A DNA stretch of 17,831 nucleotides from an uncultured Eubacteriales bacterium (GTDB lineage Bacteria; Bacillota; Clostridia; Oscillospirales; CAG-272). The notes beneath the pieces are model-generated. The model worked only from the letters and a program-made list of their open reading frames with translations, was not told the DNA's origin and did no database searches. The stretch covers positions 1 to 17,831 of the forward strand of contig CAKSER010000033.1 of the NCBI GenBank assembly GCA_934447715.1. Reading direction: 5' to 3'. The translations under genes and the position numbers were made by a program. The first letter of the stretch is position 1. Each line of letters starts with the position of its first letter. Below are positions 1 through 7,619 of the stretch, one piece after another.

Positions 1-815
1 GTTGTATACATATTGTCCTTATAGTGATCCCAGTGGCCCGATGTCTCCCAGAGCTGTCTGTTGAGCATGATCGGCGTGCTGATTTCCTTGTATCCGTCTC
101 TTGTATGAATCTCTCTCCAGTAATCGATAAGAGTGTTCTTTACGATCATGCCGTTCGGCAGAAAGAACGGGAATCCGGGACCCTCCTCCATAATAGCAAA
201 CAGCCCGAGCTCCTTTCCGAGCTTTCTGTGGTCTCTCTTCTTTGCCTCCTCCATGCGGTTGAGGTATTCCTCAAGATCCGTCTTGTTTGAAAAGGCTGTT
301 CCGTAGATTCTTGTAAGCATCTTGTTCTTCTCGCTGCCTCTCCAGTATGCACCGGCAACAGAGGTGAGCTTGAATGCCTTTACAGCGGAGGTATAGGTAA
401 CATGAGGGCCTGCGCAGAGATCAACAAACTCTCCCTGCTTGTAAAAGGAAAGCTCCTCATCCTCGGGAAGATCGTTTATAAGCTCGATCTTATACGGCTC
501 GTTTCTCTCCTCCATGAGCTTGATAGCCTCGCTGCGCGGAAGTGTGAAGCGCTCGAGCTTGAGATTTTCCTTTACGATCTTCTTCATCTCGGCTTCGAGC
601 TTTTCAAGCTCGTCTGTCGTAAACGGATGATCGCGGTCGAAATCATAGTAAAATCCTTCCTTGATAGAAGGTCCGATGGCAAGCTTGGTATCCGGGTACA
701 GGCGCTTTACAGCCTGTGCAAGGATGTGGGACGCTGTATGGCGAAGAGAATCTCTGCCGATTTCCTCGTCAAAGCCATGCTCCTCAATGCTGCCGTCATG
801 CATGATAATTTTCAT
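1..815 (-). CDS. thrS: Threonyl-tRNA synthetase, N-terminal part (runs off the window)
   Basis: Charges tRNA-Thr with threonine in the cytoplasm. Only the first 271 codons are present; the C-terminal part lies beyond position 1. The N2 editing-domain motif HTASH (residues 26-30) and its partner DLCAGPH (C134, H138) are intact, so the zinc-like editing pocket is complete. The start of the class II catalytic core is visible, with motif 1 around P248 in the ISTPIML segment. The first editing His is at residue 26, whereas in the long (E. coli type) enzyme it is near residue 73, so the N-terminal TGS domain is essentially absent. The ATG at 813-815 is supported by GGAGG about 7 nt upstream and by the T-box leader directly behind it. 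Expression is very probably controlled by tRNA-Thr charging. Confidence 0.96.
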   Translation of the reverse strand, partial: MKIIMHDGSIEEHGFDEEIGRDSLRHTASHILAQAVKRLYPDTKLAIGPSIKEGFYYDFDRDHPFTTDELEKLEAEMKKIVKENLKLERFTLPRSEAIKLMEERNEPYKIELINDLPEDEELSFYKQGEFVDLCAGPHVTYTSAVKAFKLTSVAGAYWRGSEKNKMLTRIYGTAFSNKTDLEEYLNRMEEAKKRDHRKLGKELGLFAIMEEGPGFPFFLPNGMIVKNTLIDYWREIHTRDGYKEISTPIMLNRQLWETSGHWDHYKDNMYT

Positions 816-854
816 TTGATTATTCCTCCGGTTTATGATTAAAGATGTTTTTTA

Positions 855-895
855 AAAAATAAAAACCCCCGACTGCAAAAAATGCAGATCAAGGG
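855..895 (-). terminator. T-box terminator hairpin of thrS
   Basis: On the minus strand, CCCTTGATCTGCA pairs with TGCAGTCGGGGG (one bulged T, some G-U pairs), followed by TTTTTATTTTTT. Its 5' arm includes the CCCTT that the antiterminator also needs, so the two structures exclude each other, as expected for a T-box. Confidence 0.9.
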
Positions 896-1072
896 TGCAT
901 AGCACGGTTCCACCTTGTGTTTATCTTAATTGCTCTGTAACGAAGAGATGCGGCACTGCTCGTCGCAGGCGGCTCGGGAGCGGTCGGTTTCGGCATACAT
1001 ATAAGAGGCTCGCAGCAAAACGCCTCTCTCTCTGGATATAAATCAGCCGTACACATTTCCGTCATTGCCTTT
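855..1072 (-). promoter_or_regulatory. T-box leader (tRNA-Thr sensing) of thrS
   Basis: The minus strand carries the hallmark T-box sequence AAGGTGGAACCGTG (916-903). It forms the antiterminator with ATGCACCCTTG: CAAGG pairs with CCTTG and GTGC with GCAC, leaving the UGGA bulge that binds the tRNA NCCA end. UGGA implies a U discriminator base, as tRNA-Thr has in Bacillus-type bacteria. Upstream is a stem I with an AGAGAG-rich apical region (about 1033-1005). Two ACC triplets (988-986 and 984-982) are candidate threonine specifier codons; I cannot tell which is used without folding. Uncharged tRNA-Thr should favour read-through into thrS. Confidence 0.93.
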
Positions 1073-1078
1073 AAAGAT

Positions 1079-1107
1079 AAAATAGCACAAAAGCATTTAA
1101 TTGTCAA
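1079..1107 (-). promoter_or_regulatory. thrS promoter (sigma-A type)
   Basis: Minus strand: -35 TTGACA (1107-1102), 17-nt spacer, -10 TATTTT (1084-1079). It places the transcript start near 1072, just before stem I of the T-box. Confidence 0.75.
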
Positions 1108-1208
1108 GCATTTGATTGCTTTTTTAAAAATTTCCGTTAAAACACCGTGTTATTTCGACAGAATAATCAAAAACACTCAAAAAAAATCGAAATTGCGCAT
1201 GGCTGCTA

Positions 1209-1237
1209 TTGACCAAACGGTAAAAACAGTGTATAAT
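1209..1237 (+). promoter_or_regulatory. Strong sigma-A promoter, reading towards the M23 gene
   Basis: -35 TTGACC (1209-1214), 17-nt spacer, -10 TATAAT (1232-1237). Predicted start near 1244. The transcript would run through the whole inverted-repeat element (1257-1550) before the ATG at 1616, giving an untranslated leader of about 370 nt. No better promoter is seen between the element and the gene; a weak TTGCAG/TCAAAT pair at about 1561-1589 is possible. Confidence 0.7.
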
Positions 1238-1256
1238 ATATGTATATTTTCGTATA

Positions 1257-1550
1257 TAGGCTGAGGATATCCGAACTTTTATCGCTTGCCACAGGCAATT
1301 TACGGTTATTTTTCCTCTTTTCGGCTTGGTGGGCGAAAGCCCAGCCTTGCGCCTTCAAAGAGAAAAAATTCCTCGAAAATCTCTCTGTGGCAAGTGCAAG
1401 CAGTTTTCACGCGCGAATTTTTGTCATAACGACAAAAAAGCCGCAGTGAATACTGTACGTATTTGCAAGGCTTTTGTGGAAGTTAGGGCGGAAATCCTGC
1501 ACGGAATTTCGCGTGCGAATACCGACAAAAGTTCGAATATCCTCAGCCTA
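1257..1550. repeat. 294-bp structured inverted-repeat element (MITE-like or structured RNA)
   Basis: The ends, 1257-1284 and 1523-1550, are 28-bp inverted repeats matching at 26 of 28 positions. The outer part reads TAGGCTGAGGATAT and ATATCCTCAGCCTA, so the element starts and ends with TA. Inside are a 10-bp perfect helix (1285-1294 with 1385-1394), a hairpin TGGGC-GAAA-GCCCA (1330-1343), an 8-bp hairpin TTTTTGTC/GACAAAAA (1418-1438), and AAAAGCC (1436-1442) pairing with GGCTTTT (1469-1475). Short ORFs crossing it ignore this symmetry and look spurious. TA ends and terminal repeats suit a miniature element of the IS630/mariner type; the dense internal pairing would also suit a structured RNA. 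The structure is certain, the identity is inference. Confidence 0.75.
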
Positions 1551-1615
1551 AGCAGATCGCTTGCAGTCTGCATTTTCAAATAGTCAAATAGTTTGTCAAG
1601 AGAGGATTGAAGAAA

Positions 1616-3247
1616 ATGAAAAAAACAGTAAGAATTGTTCTTTTGGTTCTTGCATTTTTCGTCCCTACCTTTATAGCGATTGCCGCATTTACGATTGCGC
1701 AGTCGGCGCCGGTTTCGGTTCATGCAGTAAAGAAGATGGTAATAGAAACGCCGACAGGACGCAGCTATACCTTTGACAAGGGCACCCCGGCAGGAGGCGA
1801 TATCGACGGAACGATGATTTCCTTCTTTATGGGCATAAACTCAAAGGCATCCGAGGTTTCGATGCTGCCGGATTCGGTTTCCAAGACAAGTCCGTGCACG
1901 GTGACCTATCACAGCTACGGAAAAGAGACGGTATATAAATATTACTTTTCAACCGATCCGGAATACACCTATTATGTGGATAACTCCGGCAAGGCATACA
2001 GAATCGCGACCGAGCAGGCGGCAAAGTTCATTGCAAGCAATTACGGCAGATACCTCTATCCGGAATCGGATCAGCCGGTTCTGACGATCTCGGACGAAAA
2101 GGTCGTCCCGAAGACTGTCGAATGGAATTATCTCTGCTACGGCGACGAGTACAGATCGACAGAGCTTGAAAAAACCGACGATGTCGGAACATTCACAACC
2201 TCCGGCGGAATCGGACTTACCTTTGATAAGGAGCCGGATTATATCCTTGCAACAATCAAGGACAAGGACGGAGAAATCCTTTTTGACGGCTCGCCGAAGG
2301 ATATTGACAATAACGTACTCTTCGGAAGCAATACGACATACTCCGTAAGCGTCGTTGCAAAATGGTATGAAAATGCCGAAAAGAAGTGCTACGGCGAGGC
2401 GGAATACAATTTCTCGCTCATCGTAAAGGCACCGGCTGTCTTCTATCTCAATGAATCATCCGTAGAACCGGGACAGTTCGTTGTCGTAACCGCAAAGAAC
2501 GTCGAGGATTCGACAAAGATCACCTTCACATCGACTCCGGACATCAATTTCACACCGCATTTCTTTACCGAAGGCGACATTGTATACGCGCTTATTCCTA
2601 TCAGCTATGATCTTGAAAAGACCGATAAATACGAGTTTACACTTACCTACGGAGAGACCGTTCAGCCGATGACGCTGAATATCGAGGACAAGGTGTTCAA
2701 GAACAAGAAGCTTGATATCTCGGCTTCACTGATTCAGACATATTACACCACCGCATCTGTTGCGGAGTTTGACGAGCTCATGAAAAACACCTTCGGTCAG
2801 TCAAGCGACACACTTTACTGGCTTGCAGACAGCAAGCTGAGAGAGCCTGTTTCGAACAAGCTTGTCCGCGCCGGCCTCGGAACGAAGATCACACTCGAAA
2901 ACGGCGGAATAACCTACAGGCATCCGGGAGTCGACTATGAGGTAACCGAGGGCGACACCGTCTGCGCTTCGCTTAAAGGAAAGGTTGTTTATGTCGGCGA
3001 GCTTACACTTACCGGAAAGACAATCATAATCGATCACGGCGGCGGATTAAGATCTGTTTACAGCCACCTCGGCACTGTAGATGTAAATGCAGGAACGGTC
3101 GTCGAAAAAGGCAGAACGATCGGAACTGTCGGCTCCTCCGGCTTCTGCGACGGAGCTGCAATGCATTTCGGTCTCTATATATACAACGTCCCCGTTTCCC
3201 CGTATGATATGGAGGAAAACGGAATCAAGATGAGCGAAATCAAGTAA
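1616..3247 (+). CDS. Membrane-anchored M23 (LytM-type) peptidase-like protein, catalytic His replaced
   Basis: A 543-residue protein with one N-terminal signal/anchor segment (about residues 5-28), a long beta-rich extracellular region that I do not recognise, and a C-terminal M23 domain (from about residue 430). The zinc ligands HPGVD (H436, D440), the YSH motif (H484) and the final His (H517) are present. However, the usual HxH reads A-M-H, so the first, catalytic His is Ala515. Family knowledge says this His is needed for peptidoglycan hydrolysis, so it may be a wall-binding or regulatory pseudo-enzyme. The ATG at 1616 is chosen because GAGGA lies 9-10 nt upstream; the in-frame TTG at 1607 abuts the ribosome site. 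It has its own terminator and appears monocistronic. Confidence 0.85.
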   Translation: MKKTVRIVLLVLAFFVPTFIAIAAFTIAQSAPVSVHAVKKMVIETPTGRSYTFDKGTPAGGDIDGTMISFFMGINSKASEVSMLPDSVSKTSPCTVTYHSYGKETVYKYYFSTDPEYTYYVDNSGKAYRIATEQAAKFIASNYGRYLYPESDQPVLTISDEKVVPKTVEWNYLCYGDEYRSTELEKTDDVGTFTTSGGIGLTFDKEPDYILATIKDKDGEILFDGSPKDIDNNVLFGSNTTYSVSVVAKWYENAEKKCYGEAEYNFSLIVKAPAVFYLNESSVEPGQFVVVTAKNVEDSTKITFTSTPDINFTPHFFTEGDIVYALIPISYDLEKTDKYEFTLTYGETVQPMTLNIEDKVFKNKKLDISASLIQTYYTTASVAEFDELMKNTFGQSSDTLYWLADSKLREPVSNKLVRAGLGTKITLENGGITYRHPGVDYEVTEGDTVCASLKGKVVYVGELTLTGKTIIIDHGGGLRSVYSHLGTVDVNAGTVVEKGRTIGTVGSSGFCDGAAMHFGLYIYNVPVSPYDMEENGIKMSEIK

Positions 3248-3294
3248 CATCAAGCTGCCGGTAAGATCAAACAATAAATTAAAACGACAATTAC

Positions 3295-3344
3295 AAAATC
3301 CCTCCCGAAACAGATTTTTCATCACACCTCGGGAGGGATTTTTT
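3295..3344 (+). terminator. Rho-independent terminator of the M23-type gene
   Basis: AAAATCCCTCCCGA (3295-3308) pairs with TCGGGAGGGATTTT (3329 on), followed by a T run to 3344. The A run on the left arm could give a weaker terminator for the convergent gene ending at 3401. Confidence 0.9.
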
Positions 3345-3400
3345 ATGCCTTTTGCACTCTTTTATACCGATATTTATTCCGAAATATTTATTGTGCTATT

Positions 3401-4084
3401 CTATTTTATTCTTAGCGCCCTTAATTCTGCCTTCTGCTCATCGGTAATGCGATAGCTTTCGACCGCTTTCTGAATCGTCTTGTTATGCGTCCACCTGTCA
3501 AGCCTTTTTTCCTTTATATACGGCAGAACCGCATCATACTGCTTTGCAAGCGCCGTTGCAAAATACCATGCGCGCATCATATTGATATAATACTCATCGG
3601 ATTTTACAAAAGAAACAATATCGCTGTACTCTGTTTTAAAATCATCGTCAAGATAGTGCCGCATAAGCATACCGATAGCAAATCTTACGGTATATGTATC
3701 CTTTGAAGCTACCCATTCCCGGATTTTTATAATCAGCCTATAGGTATTCTTCTTAAAAGCCTTGGGAAGAATACCGTCGCAGGTTGACCAGTTGTCAACA
3801 TAGGGAAGAAATCTGTCAAGCTCGCTTATGCATCTGTCATAATCGCGTATTTCAGAGATCAGAAAGCCGTGAAGCGTGTTTTCCTCAAGATATCTGTGAG
3901 GAAGAGACGAAAGAAACAGTTCTGTGTCTTCCCTTCCGAGCTCCTTGGCAAATCTGCGCAGAAGCGGCGTTCTTACACCGATCACCAAATCCTTTTTCAC
4001 GCCCGGAATAAGCGAGGAATTAAAATCCCGATATTTTTGATCCTGCATTTCAAACAGCCGGTCTGTTATTTCTCTTTTTGTCAT
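3401..4084 (-). CDS. DNA alkylation repair protein, AlkD-like HEAT-repeat glycosylase
   Basis: A 227-residue all-helical protein of the DNA_alkylation_repair family (PF08713), which removes alkylated bases such as 3-methyladenine and 7-methylguanine. The residues important in Bacillus cereus AlkD have visible counterparts: W99 and D103 in DNWSTCD, R134 in YTVRFAIGML, and W173 in MMRAWYF. Length matches the family. Two in-frame ATGs lie close together; the second (4084) is chosen because its GGAG ribosome site (4091-4094) sits 6 nt upstream, whereas it directly abuts the first (4090). It lies 98 nt beyond the GH95 gene and a terminator, so it is probably transcribed separately, though I see no strong promoter. 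Confidence 0.88.
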   Translation of the reverse strand: MTKREITDRLFEMQDQKYRDFNSSLIPGVKKDLVIGVRTPLLRRFAKELGREDTELFLSSLPHRYLEENTLHGFLISEIRDYDRCISELDRFLPYVDNWSTCDGILPKAFKKNTYRLIIKIREWVASKDTYTVRFAIGMLMRHYLDDDFKTEYSDIVSFVKSDEYYINMMRAWYFATALAKQYDAVLPYIKEKRLDRWTHNKTIQKAVESYRITDEQKAELRALRIK

Positions 4085-4109
4085 AGGCATCTCCGATTTT
4101 AAAAGTTTT

Positions 4110-4150
4110 GTAAAAAGCAGCCCACATTGAATAGGTGCAATGTGGGCTGC
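4110..4150 (-). terminator. Terminator of the GH95 gene
   Basis: On the minus strand GCAGCCCACATTG and CAATGTGGGCTGC form a perfect 13-bp stem with an 8-nt loop (4117-4150), followed by TTTTT. Confidence 0.9.
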
Positions 4151-4182
4151 AGCTTGTTTTATAGGATTTAAAAGCTGAATTT

Positions 4183-6537
4183 TCAGAAGCTTAATGTATA
4201 GGTCTTGCCCTTTTCGGTGTTGAATACAAGAATGCCGTTTTCAACCTTTCCGCCGACAGAGGACGCATCAAAGCCTTCTGCATTCTTCGGCAGCTTAATG
4301 CGGCACTCTCCGCCGACACGGGAGGTAATCTTGATCTCCTCAACCTTCATAAGCGTCCACCTACAGTCGACAACAAAGTTTCCTCTTGCAACAAGTCCGC
4401 TGTATGAACCGGTGCTCCATACTCTCGGAATGCACGGAATTACCTCAATATAGCCCTCGTGGCTCTGAAGAAGCATTTCCGCAATGCCGGAGGTTCCGCC
4501 GAGGTTTCCGTCGATCTGGTACGGTGCATGCGTATCCCAGAGGTTGTGAAGCGTTCCGTACATCAAAAGCGCCTGGAGAACCTGATAGGTTCTGTCGCCG
4601 TCCTTGGTTCTTGCCCACTGATTAAGTCTGTGCGCCATTCCCCAGCCGGTAGCCTTGTCGCCTCTTAAAGCAAGCGTTGTCTTTGCTGCATCCATCCACT
4701 CCGGCGTTTCGGAATTGATGAGCGTTCCGGGATAAAGGCCCATAAGCTGCGAAACATGGCGGTGGTTCTTTTCTCCGTACTCGCCGTAGTATTCCTCCTC
4801 GCGGTACTCCTTGATCTGACCGGATTTACCGATCTGAACAGGATCAAGACGGTCAATCTGCGCTTTAAGAGTCTTTGTAAGATCGTCGTCGATGCCGAGA
4901 ATTTCCGCAGCCTTTAATGTATCCTTGTGGTTTTCCCAGATGAGCTGCTGATCGAATGCGCATCCGACAGTCGGGTGATATCTTAAATATTCGCAGGTTT
5001 CAAACTGTTCGGGGGATGCGGAATATGTAACAAGAAGCTTTCCGTCGTGCTCCTCGACAGTTTTCGAAAGGAATTTCGCCATTTCGGAAATTGCAGGATA
5101 TGTTGTTTCCTTAAGAACCTTCAGATCTCTTGTAAAATCGTAATATTCCCAGAACAGCTTGGTTGTAAGCGCTCCGGTTGCCGGCCCCGAATGATAGATA
5201 TTGTCCTTGCTTATTTCGACCTTTGTAATATAATACGGATAAGCCGGAGTTCCGATGCACCAGCCGGTATCTCCCTTTTTATAGTTGTTCGGATAGTTGT
5301 CCTTTATATACTCGTCAGCCTTTTTCATAGCGTCTGCCATATATGCCTTCTGATAATCCGCATAAGACTCGAAGGTTTCGGCAATGTTTGTAACAAATGA
5401 CGGCCAATAGTTCATCTGAATATTGATATTGTGCCAGTATCCGCAGGAAAACGGAGATACTCTGTATCTGTTCCAGACACCCTGCAGAGTGGGAGGAAGC
5501 GCTCCCTTTCTTGAAGAGCTTATAAGAAGGTAGCGTCCGAACTGAAAGTAGAGTGTTTCAAGATATCTTGAGCAGTCGCCCTTCTTGTCCTTATAGTAAT
5601 CTCTTCTTGCATATCTGTCGATATCGCCTTTCTTATATTCGTTTAACAGAAGATCTGTCGGGAAATCCGGCTCGTCTCCGTCAAGCTCGAAGTGAACTCT
5701 TCCGAAAAGTGCGGTATAATCCTCCTCATGTCTTGCATAGAGCTCATCATAGCTCTTTTTGCAGGCATCGTCGAGAATCCTTGTAACCTTGTCATGCGGA
5801 GAAGCATAAGGAGCAAGCTTCTTTAAGCGATCCTCCTCGAGAAAGACTCTGCTTTCGAGCTTATAGTTGGTTCCGACAGCAACAATAAGAAGGGCCTCGT
5901 CAGCGTTTTCACAGAAGATCATGCCGTCCTGATTAAGCAGCGTGCCGCCCTTGTTTATTACCTTGAACTGACCTTCAAATTCAATATTGTAGTATCTCAT
6001 ATGGCCGTGAAGAATCAGCCTGTCGTCGGCGGAAATAACATTTCCGCTCTTTCCTGCGTCATCTCCTGCCTTGTATGTACAAAGCTGATTGTACGGAACG
6101 GTAGGTCTTACCGCAAAGCTCAGCTTTCCGGGAACAGAGGATGTAAGCTTTGTTACAAATACCTTATCCGGATAGCTTGCAAAATGTACTCTGTTATATG
6201 TTACACCGTCGTAGTCATACTGAACCTCAGCAACAGCGCGGTCAAGATCGAGACATCTTTTGTATTTCTGACCGTATCCGTGTCCGAAATCAAGATAGAG
6301 TTCGCAGAAGTTGTTGCATCCACCGAGATTCATCGGGTTGAAAAGTGAGTTTTCGGTAATCTGAAGCCTTTCTGTATAGGTTCTTCCGAAAACATTTATG
6401 CCCATATATCCGTTTCCGATAGGCGAGGACCATTCCTCCCAGCCGTCGTTCGGATTATCGGTTCTCTCGGTCGTGTCGCGGATGTTCTCCCCTCCGAACG
6501 GCGCCTGACCTTCGTACCATATTTTATATTTCTTCAT
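4183..6537 (-). CDS. Glycoside hydrolase family 95 protein (alpha-L-fucosidase/galactosidase type)
   Basis: A 784-residue enzyme of full GH95 length. The N-terminal beta domain carries the SSPIGNGYMGINVFG and ERLQITENSLF signatures (residues 37-67). The catalytic barrel carries HNINIQMNYWP (N370, N372), SASPE (E510), HVSQLMGLYPG (594-604) and QIDGNLGG (D676). By spacing, these match the base-assisting Asn pair, general acid and Asp known in bifidobacterial AfcA (N421/N423, E566, D766). Family members release alpha-1,2-fucose or L-galactose from mucin, milk or plant glycans; the exact sugar cannot be read from sequence. There is no signal peptide, so it probably acts on imported oligosaccharides. 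The start has AAGGGAG 6 nt upstream. Own promoter and terminator make it monocistronic; no sugar transporter or regulator is adjacent. Confidence 0.93.
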   Translation of the reverse strand: MKKYKIWYEGQAPFGGENIRDTTERTDNPNDGWEEWSSPIGNGYMGINVFGRTYTERLQITENSLFNPMNLGGCNNFCELYLDFGHGYGQKYKRCLDLDRAVAEVQYDYDGVTYNRVHFASYPDKVFVTKLTSSVPGKLSFAVRPTVPYNQLCTYKAGDDAGKSGNVISADDRLILHGHMRYYNIEFEGQFKVINKGGTLLNQDGMIFCENADEALLIVAVGTNYKLESRVFLEEDRLKKLAPYASPHDKVTRILDDACKKSYDELYARHEEDYTALFGRVHFELDGDEPDFPTDLLLNEYKKGDIDRYARRDYYKDKKGDCSRYLETLYFQFGRYLLISSSRKGALPPTLQGVWNRYRVSPFSCGYWHNINIQMNYWPSFVTNIAETFESYADYQKAYMADAMKKADEYIKDNYPNNYKKGDTGWCIGTPAYPYYITKVEISKDNIYHSGPATGALTTKLFWEYYDFTRDLKVLKETTYPAISEMAKFLSKTVEEHDGKLLVTYSASPEQFETCEYLRYHPTVGCAFDQQLIWENHKDTLKAAEILGIDDDLTKTLKAQIDRLDPVQIGKSGQIKEYREEEYYGEYGEKNHRHVSQLMGLYPGTLINSETPEWMDAAKTTLALRGDKATGWGMAHRLNQWARTKDGDRTYQVLQALLMYGTLHNLWDTHAPYQIDGNLGGTSGIAEMLLQSHEGYIEVIPCIPRVWSTGSYSGLVARGNFVVDCRWTLMKVEEIKITSRVGGECRIKLPKNAEGFDASSVGGKVENGILVFNTEKGKTYTLSF

Positions 6538-6578
6538 AAAAATCTCCCTTGCGCATCAGCGTAGAAATACTATGTTAG

Positions 6579-6607
6579 AGTTTACCATTTTCAAATATAA
6601 AAGTCAA
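6579..6607 (-). promoter_or_regulatory. GH95 gene promoter (extended -10)
   Basis: Minus strand: -35 TTGACT (6607-6602), 17-nt spacer, -10 TAAACT (6584-6579), preceded by TGG, which makes an extended -10. The start would be near 6572, about 35 nt before the ATG. Confidence 0.7.
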
Positions 6608-6660
6608 CAAAAACGCCTCAATTATATCAATTTAATTTTTTGAGATTTATTTGAAAACAT

Positions 6661-6688
6661 GAATAAAGCCCCCTTTTCGGGCAAAAAT
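6661..6688 (+). promoter_or_regulatory. Candidate sigma-F (forespore) promoter of the SpoIIQ-like gene
   Basis: GAATA (6661-6665) fits the GHATR -35 class used by sigma-F and sigma-G. After a 14-nt spacer, GGCAAAAAT (6680-6688) fits the GGHNANNNT type of sigma-F -10. The spacer is 1-2 nt shorter than usual. No good sigma-A promoter competes in the 185-bp divergent region. In Bacillus subtilis spoIIQ is a known sigma-F gene, which supports the reading. Confidence 0.45.
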
Positions 6689-6722
6689 AGTATCGTAAAT
6701 TCACCGAAAGGAAGCAATCAAA

Positions 6723-7490
6723 ATGAATAATAACGAGAAGCAGAAAATGTTCACCAGGGTCGCATATATTGTATTATCTATTATGACGCTGACGATTCTT
6801 TGTGTTACAATTTACACATTCATCGGAAGCTTTAAGAAGGACACAAGGAAAAACACCGAGCCGCCGCTTTCAACGACAGAATCGACCGAAAAGCCGAAAC
6901 AGAATGACGTTTTTAAACCGGATAAGGAAACCGACAGAAAAACAGAAACAAAAAAGCCGGATAAAAACCAGCCCGAAGAAACAAAGCCGACCGGAGATGA
7001 CAAAAAGGACAACTCGAAAGAGGTCAATGCCGAGCCCGAGAACCCGAAGCTTATAATGCCGGTTGACGGAAAGCTTGCAAAGGCTCACGAGGTCGAAACA
7101 CCGGTATACTCTGTCACATTGAACGACTACCGCACCCACTGCGGAGTTGACATTGAGGCACCGATAGGCTCGGATGTTCTCTGCTCTGCCTACGGAAAGG
7201 TCAAAAGCATAACAAACGATCCGTTTGAGGGCTGCTGTGTAGTAATCGACCACGGAAACGGCGTTATGACCTATTACAAGAATCTTGCAGCCGAGCTTGC
7301 ACAGGATATCAAGGTCGAAGCAACGGTAAATCAGGGACAGAAAATCGGAATTATCGGTGAAACCGCCGCAATCGAGATTGCAGATCCTGCACATCTGCAT
7401 TTTGAAGTTTCGATCGACGGCAAAAAGGTAAATCCCGAAAAGTATCTTTCAACAGAAAACTCCGAAAAGAAGCCGGTCGAAACAGAATAA
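6723..7490 (+). CDS. SpoIIQ-like M23 family membrane protein
   Basis: A 255-residue protein with a cytoplasmic N-terminus, one membrane segment (residues 13-36), a charged Lys/Glu/Pro-rich linker (about 38-108) and an M23 domain (about 110-240). HCGVD (H139, D143) and HLHFEV (H224, H226) supply the zinc ligands and one catalytic His. The middle motif reads YYKNL, so Asn187 stands where active LytM enzymes have His. Size, single anchor and altered active site fit SpoIIQ, the forespore protein that docks with SpoIIIAH during engulfment. A plain cell-wall endopeptidase remains possible. The ATG is supported by AAAGGA 10 nt upstream. A sigma-F-like promoter precedes it and a shared terminator follows. 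Confidence 0.72.
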   Translation: MNNNEKQKMFTRVAYIVLSIMTLTILCVTIYTFIGSFKKDTRKNTEPPLSTTESTEKPKQNDVFKPDKETDRKTETKKPDKNQPEETKPTGDDKKDNSKEVNAEPENPKLIMPVDGKLAKAHEVETPVYSVTLNDYRTHCGVDIEAPIGSDVLCSAYGKVKSITNDPFEGCCVVIDHGNGVMTYYKNLAAELAQDIKVEATVNQGQKIGIIGETAAIEIADPAHLHFEVSIDGKKVNPEKYLSTENSEKKPVETE

Positions 7491-7550
7491 TATCCGGTCA
7501 TCGGATTTCAAGGCTCAAAGAGGTTAAAAGAATACAGATTCCGACACATA

Positions 7551-7598
7551 AAAAACAGGTTATGCTGCAAAATTTGAAATGCAGCATAGCCTGTTTTT
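7551..7598. terminator. Bidirectional terminator between convergent genes
   Basis: AAAAACAGGTTATGCTGCA (7551-7569) pairs with TGCAGCATAGCCTGTTTTT (7580-7598); the one imperfect pair is U-G on the plus strand and A-C on the minus. A run on one side and T run on the other lets it end both the SpoIIQ-like gene and the ABC operon. Confidence 0.9.
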
Positions 7599-7619
7599 GA
7601 TTGCTTTTTATAAATTTTA

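Noticed and set aside
402..842. 146-codon plus-strand open frame
   Set aside because: It is antisense to thrS, has no ribosome site, and the thrS frame carries clear enzyme motifs.
889..1107. 72-codon minus-strand open frame upstream of thrS
   Set aside because: It lies wholly within the T-box leader and its promoter, whose RNA motifs explain the sequence.
1576..1591. TCAAATAG direct repeat as an operator
   Set aside because: Two short AT-rich copies close to the ribosome site; too little to distinguish from chance.
1326..1723. Overlapping short frames on both strands across the inverted-repeat element
   Set aside because: They cross the terminal repeat and hairpins, lack ribosome sites and show no family resemblance.
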